A stretch of 64,000 bases of DNA, from NCBI RefSeq assembly GCF_000516515.1, contig NZ_KI911784.1:2512881-2576880 (forward strand). Reading direction: 5' to 3'. The stretch comes from Chloroflexus sp. Y-396-1 (lineage in GTDB: Bacteria; Chloroflexota; Chloroflexia; Chloroflexales; Chloroflexaceae). Position 1 is the stretch's first letter, and each line of letters opens with the position of its first letter. This document shows, in pieces, positions 46,296 to 54,972 of the stretch. Below the pieces are notes generated by a model. It was given only the letters and a program-made list of their open reading frames with translations. It made no database searches and was not told the DNA's origin. Both the position numbers and the translations under genes were made by a program.

Positions 46296-47287
46296 GTTAC
46301 GAATTCCATGCCCGCTTCCCTTTTGCCCTTCAGGACGGTACCGTGCAGGCATTTGCGCTGCAATGGCTTGCCGGCGAGACGCAGGAGCTGCCGAAGCGCT
46401 GGGGTGATCTGCGCTTGCTGCGTGACCCGACTGCACGGCTGGCAGTGCTGGCGCAGGCAATGATCACGCCCCAACTCGAACGTGCCCGCAGTGGCACCCG
46501 CACACAGGCTGGCGGTTACCGCCTGTGGGTCGAACGGGACGCTGCAACATTCCTTGCCCGCCAACGCACTACGATGCAGCAACTCGGTCTGGAACCAACG
46601 CTGCCTGACCTGGCAACCCTCCCACCTGGAGCGTGGGCGCTGCGTCTGACCTTCACCCTGAGCAAGCCATATCTGAGCAGAGACGACCGTCTTTTTCACC
46701 TTCTAGAAAATCCGGTGAAGAAGGAGTGGGTTTTTGATGTTCCCTACGTTGCGCCGTCGGGATGGAAAGGTGCCCTGCGCGCTGCGCTGCGTCAGATGCG
46801 CGGGTATACCACGTTGGAACAGGAAGCGAACGACTCGCAGATGGTGCGGCTGTTCGGCAACGTCAGGGGGGAAGAAGAGGCATTTCGCGCCGGGTCGGTG
46901 CAGTTCTTTCCCACCTTCTTCGACCGTCTCGGTTTAGAGGTGATCAACCCGCATGACCGGGAAAAGGGGGTTGGTGCACGCGGGCCGATCTTGCTGGAAT
47001 GCGTACCCGCTGGCGCGCAGGGTACGTTGATGCTGCTCTACGTACCGACTGGCATAGCGGTCGATATGCAGCAGAGTGCCGCGGACCTCGTGGTCGTTGC
47101 GCAGGGCATTCAGGCGATGCTGAGCACCTATGGCTTTGGCGCGAAAACGAGCAGCGGCTTCGGCATAGCCGCAGATGATCTGGTGGATGGCGAGATACGC
47201 ATCGCTATGCAGACGCTTTCTCTGAAGGGTAAACGGCTGAGTAATCTGGCAGCGGAGGTAGAACACTGGCTGAAGACCGCGCTGTAA
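46292..47287 (+). CDS. Type III CRISPR RAMP protein, Cmr6-like
   Basis: A 331-residue RAMP protein. It has a fold motif YVAPSGWKGALRAAL, a VRLFGN segment, FFPTFFDRLGLEVINPHDR and the C-terminal Gly-rich loop STYGFGAKTSSGFG. The last resembles Cmr6; assignment to Cmr6 versus another Cas7-group subunit is uncertain. It is coupled to the TOPRIM gene by a 4-base overlap. Confidence 0.8.
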   Translation: MSYEFHARFPFALQDGTVQAFALQWLAGETQELPKRWGDLRLLRDPTARLAVLAQAMITPQLERARSGTRTQAGGYRLWVERDAATFLARQRTTMQQLGLEPTLPDLATLPPGAWALRLTFTLSKPYLSRDDRLFHLLENPVKKEWVFDVPYVAPSGWKGALRAALRQMRGYTTLEQEANDSQMVRLFGNVRGEEEAFRAGSVQFFPTFFDRLGLEVINPHDREKGVGARGPILLECVPAGAQGTLMLLYVPTGIAVDMQQSAADLVVVAQGIQAMLSTYGFGAKTSSGFGIAADDLVDGEIRIAMQTLSLKGKRLSNLAAEVEHWLKTAL

Positions 47288-47418
47288 TGCTGCCGCCGTC
47301 CGAGCCGATGGTAGCACGTCGTGCCAAGCGTGAAGACGAACCGGCGCGGTGCGTGGAGGTGCAGCGCACATCGGATATCTTCGTTTACGCCCCTGAAGGG
47401 TTTCGTCTTCTGATGTAG
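47287..47418 (+). CDS. Possible 43-residue small protein
   Basis: The stop of the RAMP gene overlaps an ATG in TAATG, opening a 43-codon frame (starts MLPPSEPMVARRAKRED, ends FVYAPEGFRLLM). It is very basic and acidic in its first half. There is no separate ribosome binding site, so it would rely on coupling. It fills most of the otherwise unexplained 180-base gap before cas10. It may be chance. Confidence 0.3.
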   Translation: MLPPSEPMVARRAKREDEPARCVEVQRTSDIFVYAPEGFRLLM

Positions 47419-47467
47419 GAACGCGAGTTTGTGAGTGAAAACGTGCTGGCAGGAGGGAAGGTGCTTT

Positions 47468-50293
47468 ATGAGCGTTGTTAACAGTCAATTGCAGACGTTA
47501 GCTCAGCATCGAGCAGAAATTTTACTCGCTGAAGCAATTGGATGGCTCCATGATTATCGGAAGTGTTCTGATGAACATCTAAAGGTACAGGCGGCAAATC
47601 TGACGGGTCAGCAAGCCCTACCTCGCAATAGACTTGGGCAACAGTATCCTACTTTGAACAACGAACAAATCCAACTTTTAGGATGCTTTCGTCGGGTTGC
47701 TGACTTGCTAAGTACCTGGAACAATGATGTCTTAGGACAATATCTCCAGCGCTGTCACAATACCGCACATTTTGATAAACAGAAACCCGTTGGTGGCGAA
47801 CAACACTATCCAGACATGAAACTCAGCACTCCTTTTGGGTTTGAGAAAGGTATACCGAACAATCTGACCAGTCAACTATGGGGATTACCGTGGAATAACT
47901 TAACATCATATTCTAGCCACCAATTATATTCTATCCACCAAACTTTGCGAAAGGCTATCGGTCTCCTATTTTCACAGACGGTCGCGGATACACGTCGTCC
48001 AATTAATGAAGTGGACTTGTGGGGATGGGGCTTACTCGTGGGTGCGTTGTACAAGTCAGCGCTTGCAGGCGCGTTGCTTATCGGTCAAACATCGCAGCCG
48101 CCGGATTTGCGCTGGAGATTGTTAGGAGTGCAGGTGAATGGTCTGGAATACTTTCTGAACGTCTCCAGGATTCCCGATTTGTTAGCGCGTCAGGAACTTC
48201 TTTCCCAGGCATTGGATCAAGTGCGTGAGCTACTGGAAGTAACATATCCATTAGGAAGCGAAGTATATCGTGATGAGAATGGAGCTATTTTTGTTGTTCC
48301 TGATTTACTTAACCTTTTAGACATAGAAGATAATAACGGTACATCACTCAAAGATCTGATATTAAGGGCTTTTGCCGGGAATAACAACTCACAGTCGTCG
48401 GTTAATGGTGAAGTTGTTCCTCAACTCACCCTTGAAAAGCAAGCATGGTGGGGGCAGGATCCCAACTGGCCCAATTCTTCAGATGATGAAATTCCTGAAA
48501 TCGCTGCTTTTCTTGGCGTTCCGGCGTCTCACTCTGTGAATATCAGCGAAATTAAATCGGCATGGAACAAAAAGTATGCCGAAGTCTGTACTGTCTGCGG
48601 TCTGCGTCCGCAGGGATCCGACCCCAAGGCACAGGAGCGTAAGGTTTGTGATGTATGCGAACAGCGGCGTGCCAATCGGTCAAAGACCTGGGCAGATAAG
48701 CAACTCGATAGAACTATATGGACCGATGAGGTAGCAGATATAAATGCTCGTCTGGCTTTGATTACGGGCACGTTCGATCTGGCGCATTGGCTTGATGGTA
48801 GCCTGTTGCAGTCGCTTCTGTTAATTGCACCCCACGATCCTCAGAATACGAATTGTCAATCAGTCACACCCAAAACTCCGTCGTTTAGTCGTCTTCGCCG
48901 TATTTGGGAAACAACACGGTCATTTTGGCAAGAAGTTCAGAAAGAACTTTTAAGCCAGCTTGTCGATGATCGCCGAAGGCTGCGGATTTACCTCGATCAA
49001 CCGGCAAATCTAGCAGGTTTCCATGTGTACGACCTTATGTTGGGGACGACCGATCTGAGCGTTGTCTGGATTCCGCCTCAGTCAAATGTTAATGGCTATC
49101 TTCTAAGTGCTGATAACTTAGGAACAATCGCCCGAAGGCTTGGAGCAGAACAAGCTGTTTATAATCATCCTGCTACTGCGGCAATTTTCGTTGAAGATTA
49201 TATCAATGACAATTTCGTAAAGCAAGGTAGAGCTCCTTCGTTATATAATCCTGAAAACAATGGTAACAGGGCTAATCTACTTAACGGCTTTCAAATCAGG
49301 CAAATTCAATATCAGCAAAATAAATATGCCACAATTATCCCCCTCCTCGCCGAACCACGGGTCTTCATGGCGCTTGTACCGGCGGATAAGGCCCTGGAGA
49401 TCATCCGCCAAATCAAGACGAAGTACGAACGCGAGATGGGCAAGGTACGGAATCGCCTGCCGCTGCATCTGGGCGTGGTATTTGCGCCACGCCCCACCCC
49501 GCTGCGCGCCGTGCTCGACGCCGGGCGGGCGATGCTGGAGCGCCAGACGGTAGCTGGCGTTTGGGAAGTATTGTGCTGTGCGCGGAAAATGGTCAGTCAA
49601 GGCGATTCGCTGCCCCAGCGCTTCCAGCCTGACCAGGCGGGTCAATTCGCTGAGTGGTACGAAGTAACCTTGCAGCGGGATGACCAGCGCCTGACCTGGC
49701 ATATTCCAGCTTTAATGGGCGACGGTCAGACCGAAGACCTCTGGTACCCTTACGTCTTTCTAGATGATCCAACTGAACCGACGACGCGCAAACGGTATTT
49801 CAAGAGTCGCAATCCGTGGAAGGGTTGCGATGGCTGGCTGGTTCACGCCGCTGAGTTGCAGGTCGGTGATCGGGTATGGTTCACACCCGCGACGTTCGAC
49901 TTCGAGTTCCTTGATACAACCACTCGCCGCTTCGAGATCCACTATGATACCAATGGACGGCGGACGAACCGACGCACCCGACCGTTTTACCTCGACGATC
50001 TGGAGCGGTTCGATAGGCTCTGGGAAGTGTTCCTGCGTCTGAGCACCACTCAGCGCCATCAAGTGGTGCGCACGATTGAGGCGACTCGTGAGGAATGGTT
50101 TGCACGGGATTGTAATGGCACCTCGGTCACCGATCCGGTGTTCAAGCAATTTGTGCATGACACGCTGGCTGGCGCCGAATGGGATTGGAAGGCGTTGCCG
50201 CAGCACATCCGTGATCAGTTTGTCGCTGCTGGTGTGCGTGGTGAACTGGCCGATCTGCTCGAACTGCGCATGGAGATTCTCAAGGAGGAATGA
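47468..50293 (+). CDS. cas10: Type III large subunit Cas10, Csx11/III-C-like, without visible GGDD
   Basis: A 941-residue large subunit. The N-terminus has an HD-type motif AIGWLHDYRK (His28-Asp29), a possible DNase domain. A zinc-binding CTVCG...CDVCEQRR lies near residues 375-400. The palm region that normally holds GGDD reads LAEPRVFMALVPADKALEI (about 625-643), so the cyclase signature is absent. Absence of GGDD plus size above 900 residues fits Csx11, the III-C Cas10. The ATG at 47468 has GGAGGGAAGG upstream. It would organise the crRNA complex with the RAMP subunits here. Confidence 0.85.
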   Translation: MSVVNSQLQTLAQHRAEILLAEAIGWLHDYRKCSDEHLKVQAANLTGQQALPRNRLGQQYPTLNNEQIQLLGCFRRVADLLSTWNNDVLGQYLQRCHNTAHFDKQKPVGGEQHYPDMKLSTPFGFEKGIPNNLTSQLWGLPWNNLTSYSSHQLYSIHQTLRKAIGLLFSQTVADTRRPINEVDLWGWGLLVGALYKSALAGALLIGQTSQPPDLRWRLLGVQVNGLEYFLNVSRIPDLLARQELLSQALDQVRELLEVTYPLGSEVYRDENGAIFVVPDLLNLLDIEDNNGTSLKDLILRAFAGNNNSQSSVNGEVVPQLTLEKQAWWGQDPNWPNSSDDEIPEIAAFLGVPASHSVNISEIKSAWNKKYAEVCTVCGLRPQGSDPKAQERKVCDVCEQRRANRSKTWADKQLDRTIWTDEVADINARLALITGTFDLAHWLDGSLLQSLLLIAPHDPQNTNCQSVTPKTPSFSRLRRIWETTRSFWQEVQKELLSQLVDDRRRLRIYLDQPANLAGFHVYDLMLGTTDLSVVWIPPQSNVNGYLLSADNLGTIARRLGAEQAVYNHPATAAIFVEDYINDNFVKQGRAPSLYNPENNGNRANLLNGFQIRQIQYQQNKYATIIPLLAEPRVFMALVPADKALEIIRQIKTKYEREMGKVRNRLPLHLGVVFAPRPTPLRAVLDAGRAMLERQTVAGVWEVLCCARKMVSQGDSLPQRFQPDQAGQFAEWYEVTLQRDDQRLTWHIPALMGDGQTEDLWYPYVFLDDPTEPTTRKRYFKSRNPWKGCDGWLVHAAELQVGDRVWFTPATFDFEFLDTTTRRFEIHYDTNGRRTNRRTRPFYLDDLERFDRLWEVFLRLSTTQRHQVVRTIEATREEWFARDCNGTSVTDPVFKQFVHDTLAGAEWDWKALPQHIRDQFVAAGVRGELADLLELRMEILKEE

Positions 50294-50297
50294 GGTT

Positions 50298-51290
50298 ATG
50301 GCAATCTACAAGCGACGACGTTATCTCTTCATGACACTTGATCCGGTGCATATCGGTACCGGCGGCTACCGTCTGGGGCGCGTGGACAACAGCATCGTGC
50401 GCGAGCCGGGCACACGGGTGCCGAAAATCCCTGGCACAAGTCTCCACGGCGCAGCCCGTTCTTACGCTGCCCAACTGTATGGAACGCCCGAAGCTGCCGG
50501 TCAAACGCACGACGAAATAGAAAATCCCGATAAGAATCCAGTGTGTTATACCTTTGGCTACATCAAGAAAAGCAATAACGGACAAGACGTCAAAGCCTAC
50601 TCCGGCGTGGTCAACGTCTTCGACGCGCACATTGTGCTCTTCCCAGTACATTCACTGGTAGGACCGGTATGGGTCGGCACGGTCGAGCGGTTGCGTGAGG
50701 CGGGTTTTGAGGTGAGCGACGTGCCCAGAGAATGGGCGAAGGATAAAGTGCTGTTGACGTTTGAGCGCACAGACCCGCTTAATCTGGGATGGTTGATGCT
50801 CAACAGTGGCGGGCAGGTCACCGTGAATGCGCCGACTAACTGTCAGATCGATCGCTGGAACGCGATTAAGAACAAGATCGCATTGGTACATGAGTCCATC
50901 TTCAGCCATATCGTCAACAGCAACCTCGAAGTGCGCACCTCGGTGAGTATCAACCCCGAAACCGGCGCTGCCGAGGATAAGGCGCTCTTCACCTATGAAG
51001 CCATCCCCCGCGCCACGTTTCTAACCGCTGAAGTGGTGCTGGATGACTATCGAGCGAAATTCGAACCAGTTCCGCCAAATAAAAACTCTCTACCCAGTAA
51101 TGCCGGCTGGCAATCGCCCCTCGACGTACTCGATGCCGGTCTGCGCTTGATCGAGTGGCTGGGCGTTGGCGGTATGGGCACACGCGGCTTTGGTCGGATC
51201 GCCATTGTCGGTCAACCGCAGGAAGAGGATTATGGTCAGCAGGCCAATGCTGCGCAGTCACCATGTGGTGAAGGAGCGACAACACCGTAA
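50298..51290 (+). CDS. cmr4: Type III CRISPR RAMP backbone protein Cmr4
   Basis: A 330-residue Cas7-group protein that would form the repeated backbone of the complex and cut target RNA. It has HIGTGGYRLGRVDNSIVRE with a conserved Asp (Asp30) in the position of the Cmr4 catalytic loop, VPKIPGTSLHGAARSY as the RAMP fold motif, and the C-terminal loop GVGGMGTRGFGRI. It starts at the ATG at 50298 after AAGGAGG, four bases after the cas10 stop. A longer in-frame reading inside cas10 is not used. Confidence 0.85.
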   Translation: MAIYKRRRYLFMTLDPVHIGTGGYRLGRVDNSIVREPGTRVPKIPGTSLHGAARSYAAQLYGTPEAAGQTHDEIENPDKNPVCYTFGYIKKSNNGQDVKAYSGVVNVFDAHIVLFPVHSLVGPVWVGTVERLREAGFEVSDVPREWAKDKVLLTFERTDPLNLGWLMLNSGGQVTVNAPTNCQIDRWNAIKNKIALVHESIFSHIVNSNLEVRTSVSINPETGAAEDKALFTYEAIPRATFLTAEVVLDDYRAKFEPVPPNKNSLPSNAGWQSPLDVLDAGLRLIEWLGVGGMGTRGFGRIAIVGQPQEEDYGQQANAAQSPCGEGATTP

Positions 51291-51304
51291 AGCGAGGAGC
51301 AACC

Positions 51305-51724
51305 ATGACCAACACGACTTCGATCAATCTTGACTACCTGGCTGCAAAATATGCACAGACTATCATCCAGCAGACGCAGAACAAGAAGGCTTCTGACGTC
51401 GAAAACACCATGACCAAAGCTTTGGGCGTGCTTCAGGAAGACGGGGTCTATGCCTGCTTTCTCTACTTGCTTGCCAGAGAGAAGGAGAACGGTGCTGTTG
51501 TCGTTGATGAAATGCTCAATCTGTTAAGTAGTCTACCGTTCGGTTGGCAGAAGCCAACAAATAATAGTAACGAGATACTCCGCTTCATCAATGAACAGGT
51601 AACAAAAGACCTGGAGCGTCTGTTGTTGGCGCGTGAGGTGCTGGAACAGATGCTGATCTACGCACGCTATGGTGCAAAAGCGCGTGACAAGGGCGGAAGC
51701 GAGGCGTCAGGAGCATCGTCATGA
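51305..51724 (+). CDS. cmr5: Type III small subunit Cmr5
   Basis: A 139-residue, mostly helical protein of the Cas11 group. It begins MTNTTSINLDYLAAKYAQTI and has the helical core typical of Cmr5 (Tyr-Ala-rich helix 1, LQEDGVYACFLYLLAREKE, and a long C-terminal helix EVLEQMLIYARYGAKA). It fills the inner filament of the complex. It lies 14 bases after cmr4 and overlaps the following RAMP gene by 4 bases. Confidence 0.82.
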   Translation: MTNTTSINLDYLAAKYAQTIIQQTQNKKASDVENTMTKALGVLQEDGVYACFLYLLAREKENGAVVVDEMLNLLSSLPFGWQKPTNNSNEILRFINEQVTKDLERLLLAREVLEQMLIYARYGAKARDKGGSEASGASS

Positions 51725-52587
51725 ACTGGATCGGGTATCGCGTTGTTTTTCGTTTGCGCTCACCGTTGCACATCGGCTGGCGCAAGGTTGGCAATGTGCA
51801 GGTCACTCGCCACTATCTCACCGGTCGATCCTTTTGGGGTGCGCTGACCGCACGCCTAGCGCGTGATACAGCGGGGCAAACAGCAACCAGCTCAAACGAT
51901 TATCAAGCAATCGGTGAGCAGGTAAATGAGATGCTGGCCTTCACCTATTTCTACCCGGCGTTGCAATCGGGCTGTAACTATCAGGTGGTCTGGCCGTGGG
52001 ATGATGAACGCACCTTTCGCCGACGTTTCCTGAGCAGTTATCAATCTACTGCGCTGGTCTACCCAGCGCATTCAGCCGCTGAAGGGTCGCTGCACGAGAT
52101 TGAGTTTCTCTCGCCTCACACGCTTGATACTGCCGATCCGGTTTACCTGGTCGGGTATGTGTTTGCGCACAAGGATTGTTCGCTGCAATTGTGCAACGCA
52201 CTAAAACGTCTGCAATTCGGCGGCGAACGCGGCTATGGTTGGGGTAAGACAGAATTGGTGCGTCTTGAGAAGGCCAACAACGATGTTTTCGGTTACGCTG
52301 TTGATTGCAGCGGTTGTCGCCCTGTCATAACTGTTCCGAAAGGTGAACGTTTGCTTGCCCACACGAAACCGGATCAGGCAATGATCGCAGGCGAGGTCGA
52401 GCCGCTGGTCGGGCGCGAGTGGCATACGAACAACGGTGCAGGGCAGAGCTTGTCATTTACAGGTATTATGTATGTGCCAGGGAGCAGGGTTCTATCAGAG
52501 AAACAGCGTTTTATCGTGGGCAACTTTGGAATCTGGCAGGTGCATACCAAATCATCATGCAGGGCTGGTTTCCCAACCCGCCCCTAG
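51721..52587 (+). CDS. Type III CRISPR RAMP protein, Cas5/Cmr3-like role
   Basis: A 288-residue RAMP protein. It opens with RVVFRLRSPLHIGWRKVGN and the motif YLTGRSFWGALTARL, and has a Gly-rich loop FGGERGYGWGKTEL. I think it fills the Cas5-group (Cmr3-like) slot, since Cmr1, Cmr4, Cmr5 and Cmr6-like are already present, but the match is not strong. The last nine codons (GCAGGGCTGGTTTCCCAACC onward) come from the first unit of the tandem array, so the natural C-terminus may have been altered by that array. Confidence 0.75.
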   Translation: MNWIGYRVVFRLRSPLHIGWRKVGNVQVTRHYLTGRSFWGALTARLARDTAGQTATSSNDYQAIGEQVNEMLAFTYFYPALQSGCNYQVVWPWDDERTFRRRFLSSYQSTALVYPAHSAAEGSLHEIEFLSPHTLDTADPVYLVGYVFAHKDCSLQLCNALKRLQFGGERGYGWGKTELVRLEKANNDVFGYAVDCSGCRPVITVPKGERLLAHTKPDQAMIAGEVEPLVGREWHTNNGAGQSLSFTGIMYVPGSRVLSEKQRFIVGNFGIWQVHTKSSCRAGFPTRP

Positions 52588-52892
52588 CAGCAAATAATGT
52601 CCTTTTCATACTTCATCCCAACCAACAACACTAGGGACGGGTTGGAAACCCGCCCCTAGCAGCAAATAATGTCCTTTTCATACTTCATCCCAACCAACAA
52701 CACTAGGGACGGGTTGGAAACCCGCCCCTACCAGCAAATAATGTCCTTTTCATACTTCATCCCAACCAACAACACTAGGGACGGGTTGGAAACCCGCCCC
52801 TACCAGCAAATAATGTCCTTTTCATACTTCATCCCAACCAACAACACTAGGGACGGGTTGGAAACCCGCCCCTACCAGCAAATAATGTCCTT
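52564..52892. repeat. 72-bp tandem repeat array
   Basis: Four exact or near-exact 72-base units (starts 52585, 52657, 52729, 52801) plus a partial head and tail. Each unit includes TAGGGACGGGTTGGAAACCCGCCCCTA, an imperfect palindrome, and the constant stretch AAATAATGTCCTTTTCATAC. Since the whole unit repeats, there are no unique spacers and this is not a CRISPR array. It fills the space between the convergent stops of the last RAMP gene and the HD-GYP gene. Confidence 0.95.
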
Positions 52893-54366
52893 AACTCAAC
52901 TCAACCAGTATCTGTGAGCGGGCAGGCTGTCGTAATCGTGGTGCCTGCTCCCATAAACGTTCGCGTTGCATTAAGCGAACAAACACATCAACCACCTGGG
53001 CATCCCAGTGAGTACCGCGACCTTCTTGAAGAATTTGCAGGGCCTGTTCGGGCGACAATGCCGGACGGTACGCCCGATCAGCGGTCAGTGCTTCAAAGGC
53101 ATCGGCTACGGCAAGAATACGGGCGCCGAGTGGAATATCGTCGCCGCGCAAGCCATACGGATAACCAGTGCCATCAATACGCTCATGGTGCGTGGCAATA
53201 ATTGGTAGAATGTCGCGTAAACCGCGGATCTGCTCAAGGATGCGAATTCCGATCTCTGGATGGGCCCGCATTTGAGCAGCCTCTTGTACTGAGAGTGGCC
53301 CTGGTTTGAGCAGCACATCATCGGGTATACCTATCTTGCCGATGTCGTGCAACAAACCTGCATAATGAATACGTTCAATCTCGTCGGCGCTCAACCCCAA
53401 CTCTTGGGCCAACCGTACTGCGTAGCGCGTCACCTGGCGAGAATGACCGTAGGTATACGCATCACGAGCCTCGATAGCACCGGCGAGTGCGGCAATCATC
53501 TGCTCGTATTGGTCTTTAAGGGCGCGATACAGACGAGCGTTGTCGAGCGCAGAGGCGATCTGTGAGGCAAAAACTTCAATTAAATGGCGGTCAGTGGCAT
53601 CGAACGGTGGTTGCTCATTTCTAAGCGCGAGATCGAGCAGACCAATCGCCCGATCACGACTCCTCAATATCACTTCGATCCAGTGATCAGGAGAGACTGA
53701 GGGGCGATCTATTAATTGACGATGGGCTACGCGCAGTGCCTCTTCACTCGTTTCTGCTAGCGTGAGCCGCAGCCCAGGATCAGGCCCGGTAAGCGCAACC
53801 AGTGTCTCACCATCAGAATCGATGAGTGATAAACCAATATGGCTCGGGGTAAAACGACGACCGATAAACTCGATCAAACGAGCAGTCTGTTCTGCAATGT
53901 CGAGCGACGTTGCAATCGCCTGACTGAATTGATACATCAAGACTAAATCCGAAAGGCGTTCTTTTTCGCGTCGGACACGCTGCAACTCGATTGCAGTGCG
54001 AATTGTTTTCTGCAACTGCTCGGCATCTATCGGTTTAGCAATGTAATCCAGGGCACCGAGCTTTAGTGCTTCACGGGCGGTTTCCACCGTCGCATGCGCA
54101 GTCATTACGATCGCATCAGTGTGTAGGTAGTAGGTACGTAGATGCTTCACCAACTCAATGCCATCAATATGAGGCATTTGTAGATCAGTTAGCACCAGAT
54201 CAAACGATTGTTCGCGCAGTATCTCAATAGCCGAAAGACCATGGTCGGTAACGGCTACATCGTAATCACGACGGAGGAGCAGACGACAAAACTCACGGAT
54301 ATTTATTTCGTCGTCCACAATAAGGATTCGGGGGCGGGGTGATGAAGCATTTACGTAATCCGCCAT
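52891..54366 (-). CDS. Response regulator with GAF and HD-GYP domains
   Basis: A 491-residue protein: receiver domain (13-125, phosphoacceptor Asp61 in LVLTDLQMP), GAF domain (about 150-300) and HD-GYP domain (about 310-470). The HD-GYP motifs HDIGKIGIPD, HHERIDGTGYPYGLRGDDIP are complete, so it probably hydrolyses cyclic di-GMP on phosphorylation. Its stop codon falls at the end of the tandem array (52891-52893). Confidence 0.94.
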   Translation of the reverse strand: MADYVNASSPRPRILIVDDEINIREFCRLLLRRDYDVAVTDHGLSAIEILREQSFDLVLTDLQMPHIDGIELVKHLRTYYLHTDAIVMTAHATVETAREALKLGALDYIAKPIDAEQLQKTIRTAIELQRVRREKERLSDLVLMYQFSQAIATSLDIAEQTARLIEFIGRRFTPSHIGLSLIDSDGETLVALTGPDPGLRLTLAETSEEALRVAHRQLIDRPSVSPDHWIEVILRSRDRAIGLLDLALRNEQPPFDATDRHLIEVFASQIASALDNARLYRALKDQYEQMIAALAGAIEARDAYTYGHSRQVTRYAVRLAQELGLSADEIERIHYAGLLHDIGKIGIPDDVLLKPGPLSVQEAAQMRAHPEIGIRILEQIRGLRDILPIIATHHERIDGTGYPYGLRGDDIPLGARILAVADAFEALTADRAYRPALSPEQALQILQEGRGTHWDAQVVDVFVRLMQRERLWEQAPRLRQPARSQILVELS

Positions 54367-54556
54367 AGTGAGGATCTCCTCAGACTTCCATGTCCAGGTG
54401 AGGCAGGTGACCGGATATTCTAGGAACAGTGTAGTCGAGAAAGATTGCAGTCACTCTACAGTGGTCGTGCGTCTGATGACAAAATTGACATCGGGTGCTA
54501 GATCATCTAGGCGGACAATGCCTGTATCACTAATAGTATAAACAACGTCTACATGC

Positions 54557-54937
54557 TTACGATCCACTCTGGGAACGGCGGGCAAAATAGTTTGCTAATC
54601 GTCGTTCAAGCTCATCGAAGTCAAATGGCTTGGTTAAATATTCATTAACACCAGCCCGAAATGCGTTTCGTTCAGTATCAGGAGTCCCAAAGGCAGTGAC
54701 CATAATGACATATACTTGAGATTGATTTTGGCGAAGCGTGCGCACTAATTCAATTCCACCCATGCGAGCCATATTCATGTCGGTAATGATGACATCGCAA
54801 TCGTGTACTGCCAGCTTTTCCAGTGCATCAACGCCATCTTCAGCTTCGATAACGTTGTAGCCACTATTGTGTAGGAGAAATCGGTAGAGACGGCGCGTTG
54901 CAGAATCATCTTCGACAACCATTATTGTGGGTGGCAC
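54557..54937 (-). CDS. Stand-alone response regulator receiver protein
   Basis: A 126-residue CheY-like receiver with the acidic pair Asp10-Asp11, phosphoacceptor Asp53 (IITDMNMAR), the Thr in VTAFGTP and Lys in LTKPFDF. It has no output domain, so it acts by protein contact. Placed after ldh and before the HD-GYP gene on the same strand. Confidence 0.92.
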   Translation of the reverse strand: MPPTIMVVEDDSATRRLYRFLLHNSGYNVIEAEDGVDALEKLAVHDCDVIITDMNMARMGGIELVRTLRQNQSQVYVIMVTAFGTPDTERNAFRAGVNEYLTKPFDFDELERRLANYFARRSQSGS

Positions 54938-54972
54938 AGCGTTTTCTCCTCAATGGTACGAACATTCCCCTA

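Noticed and set aside
52564-52917. CRISPR array next to the type III operon
   Set aside because: The repeated 72-base unit includes the would-be spacers, which are identical in every unit. The 83-residue reading frame over it is a by-product, because 72 is divisible by three.
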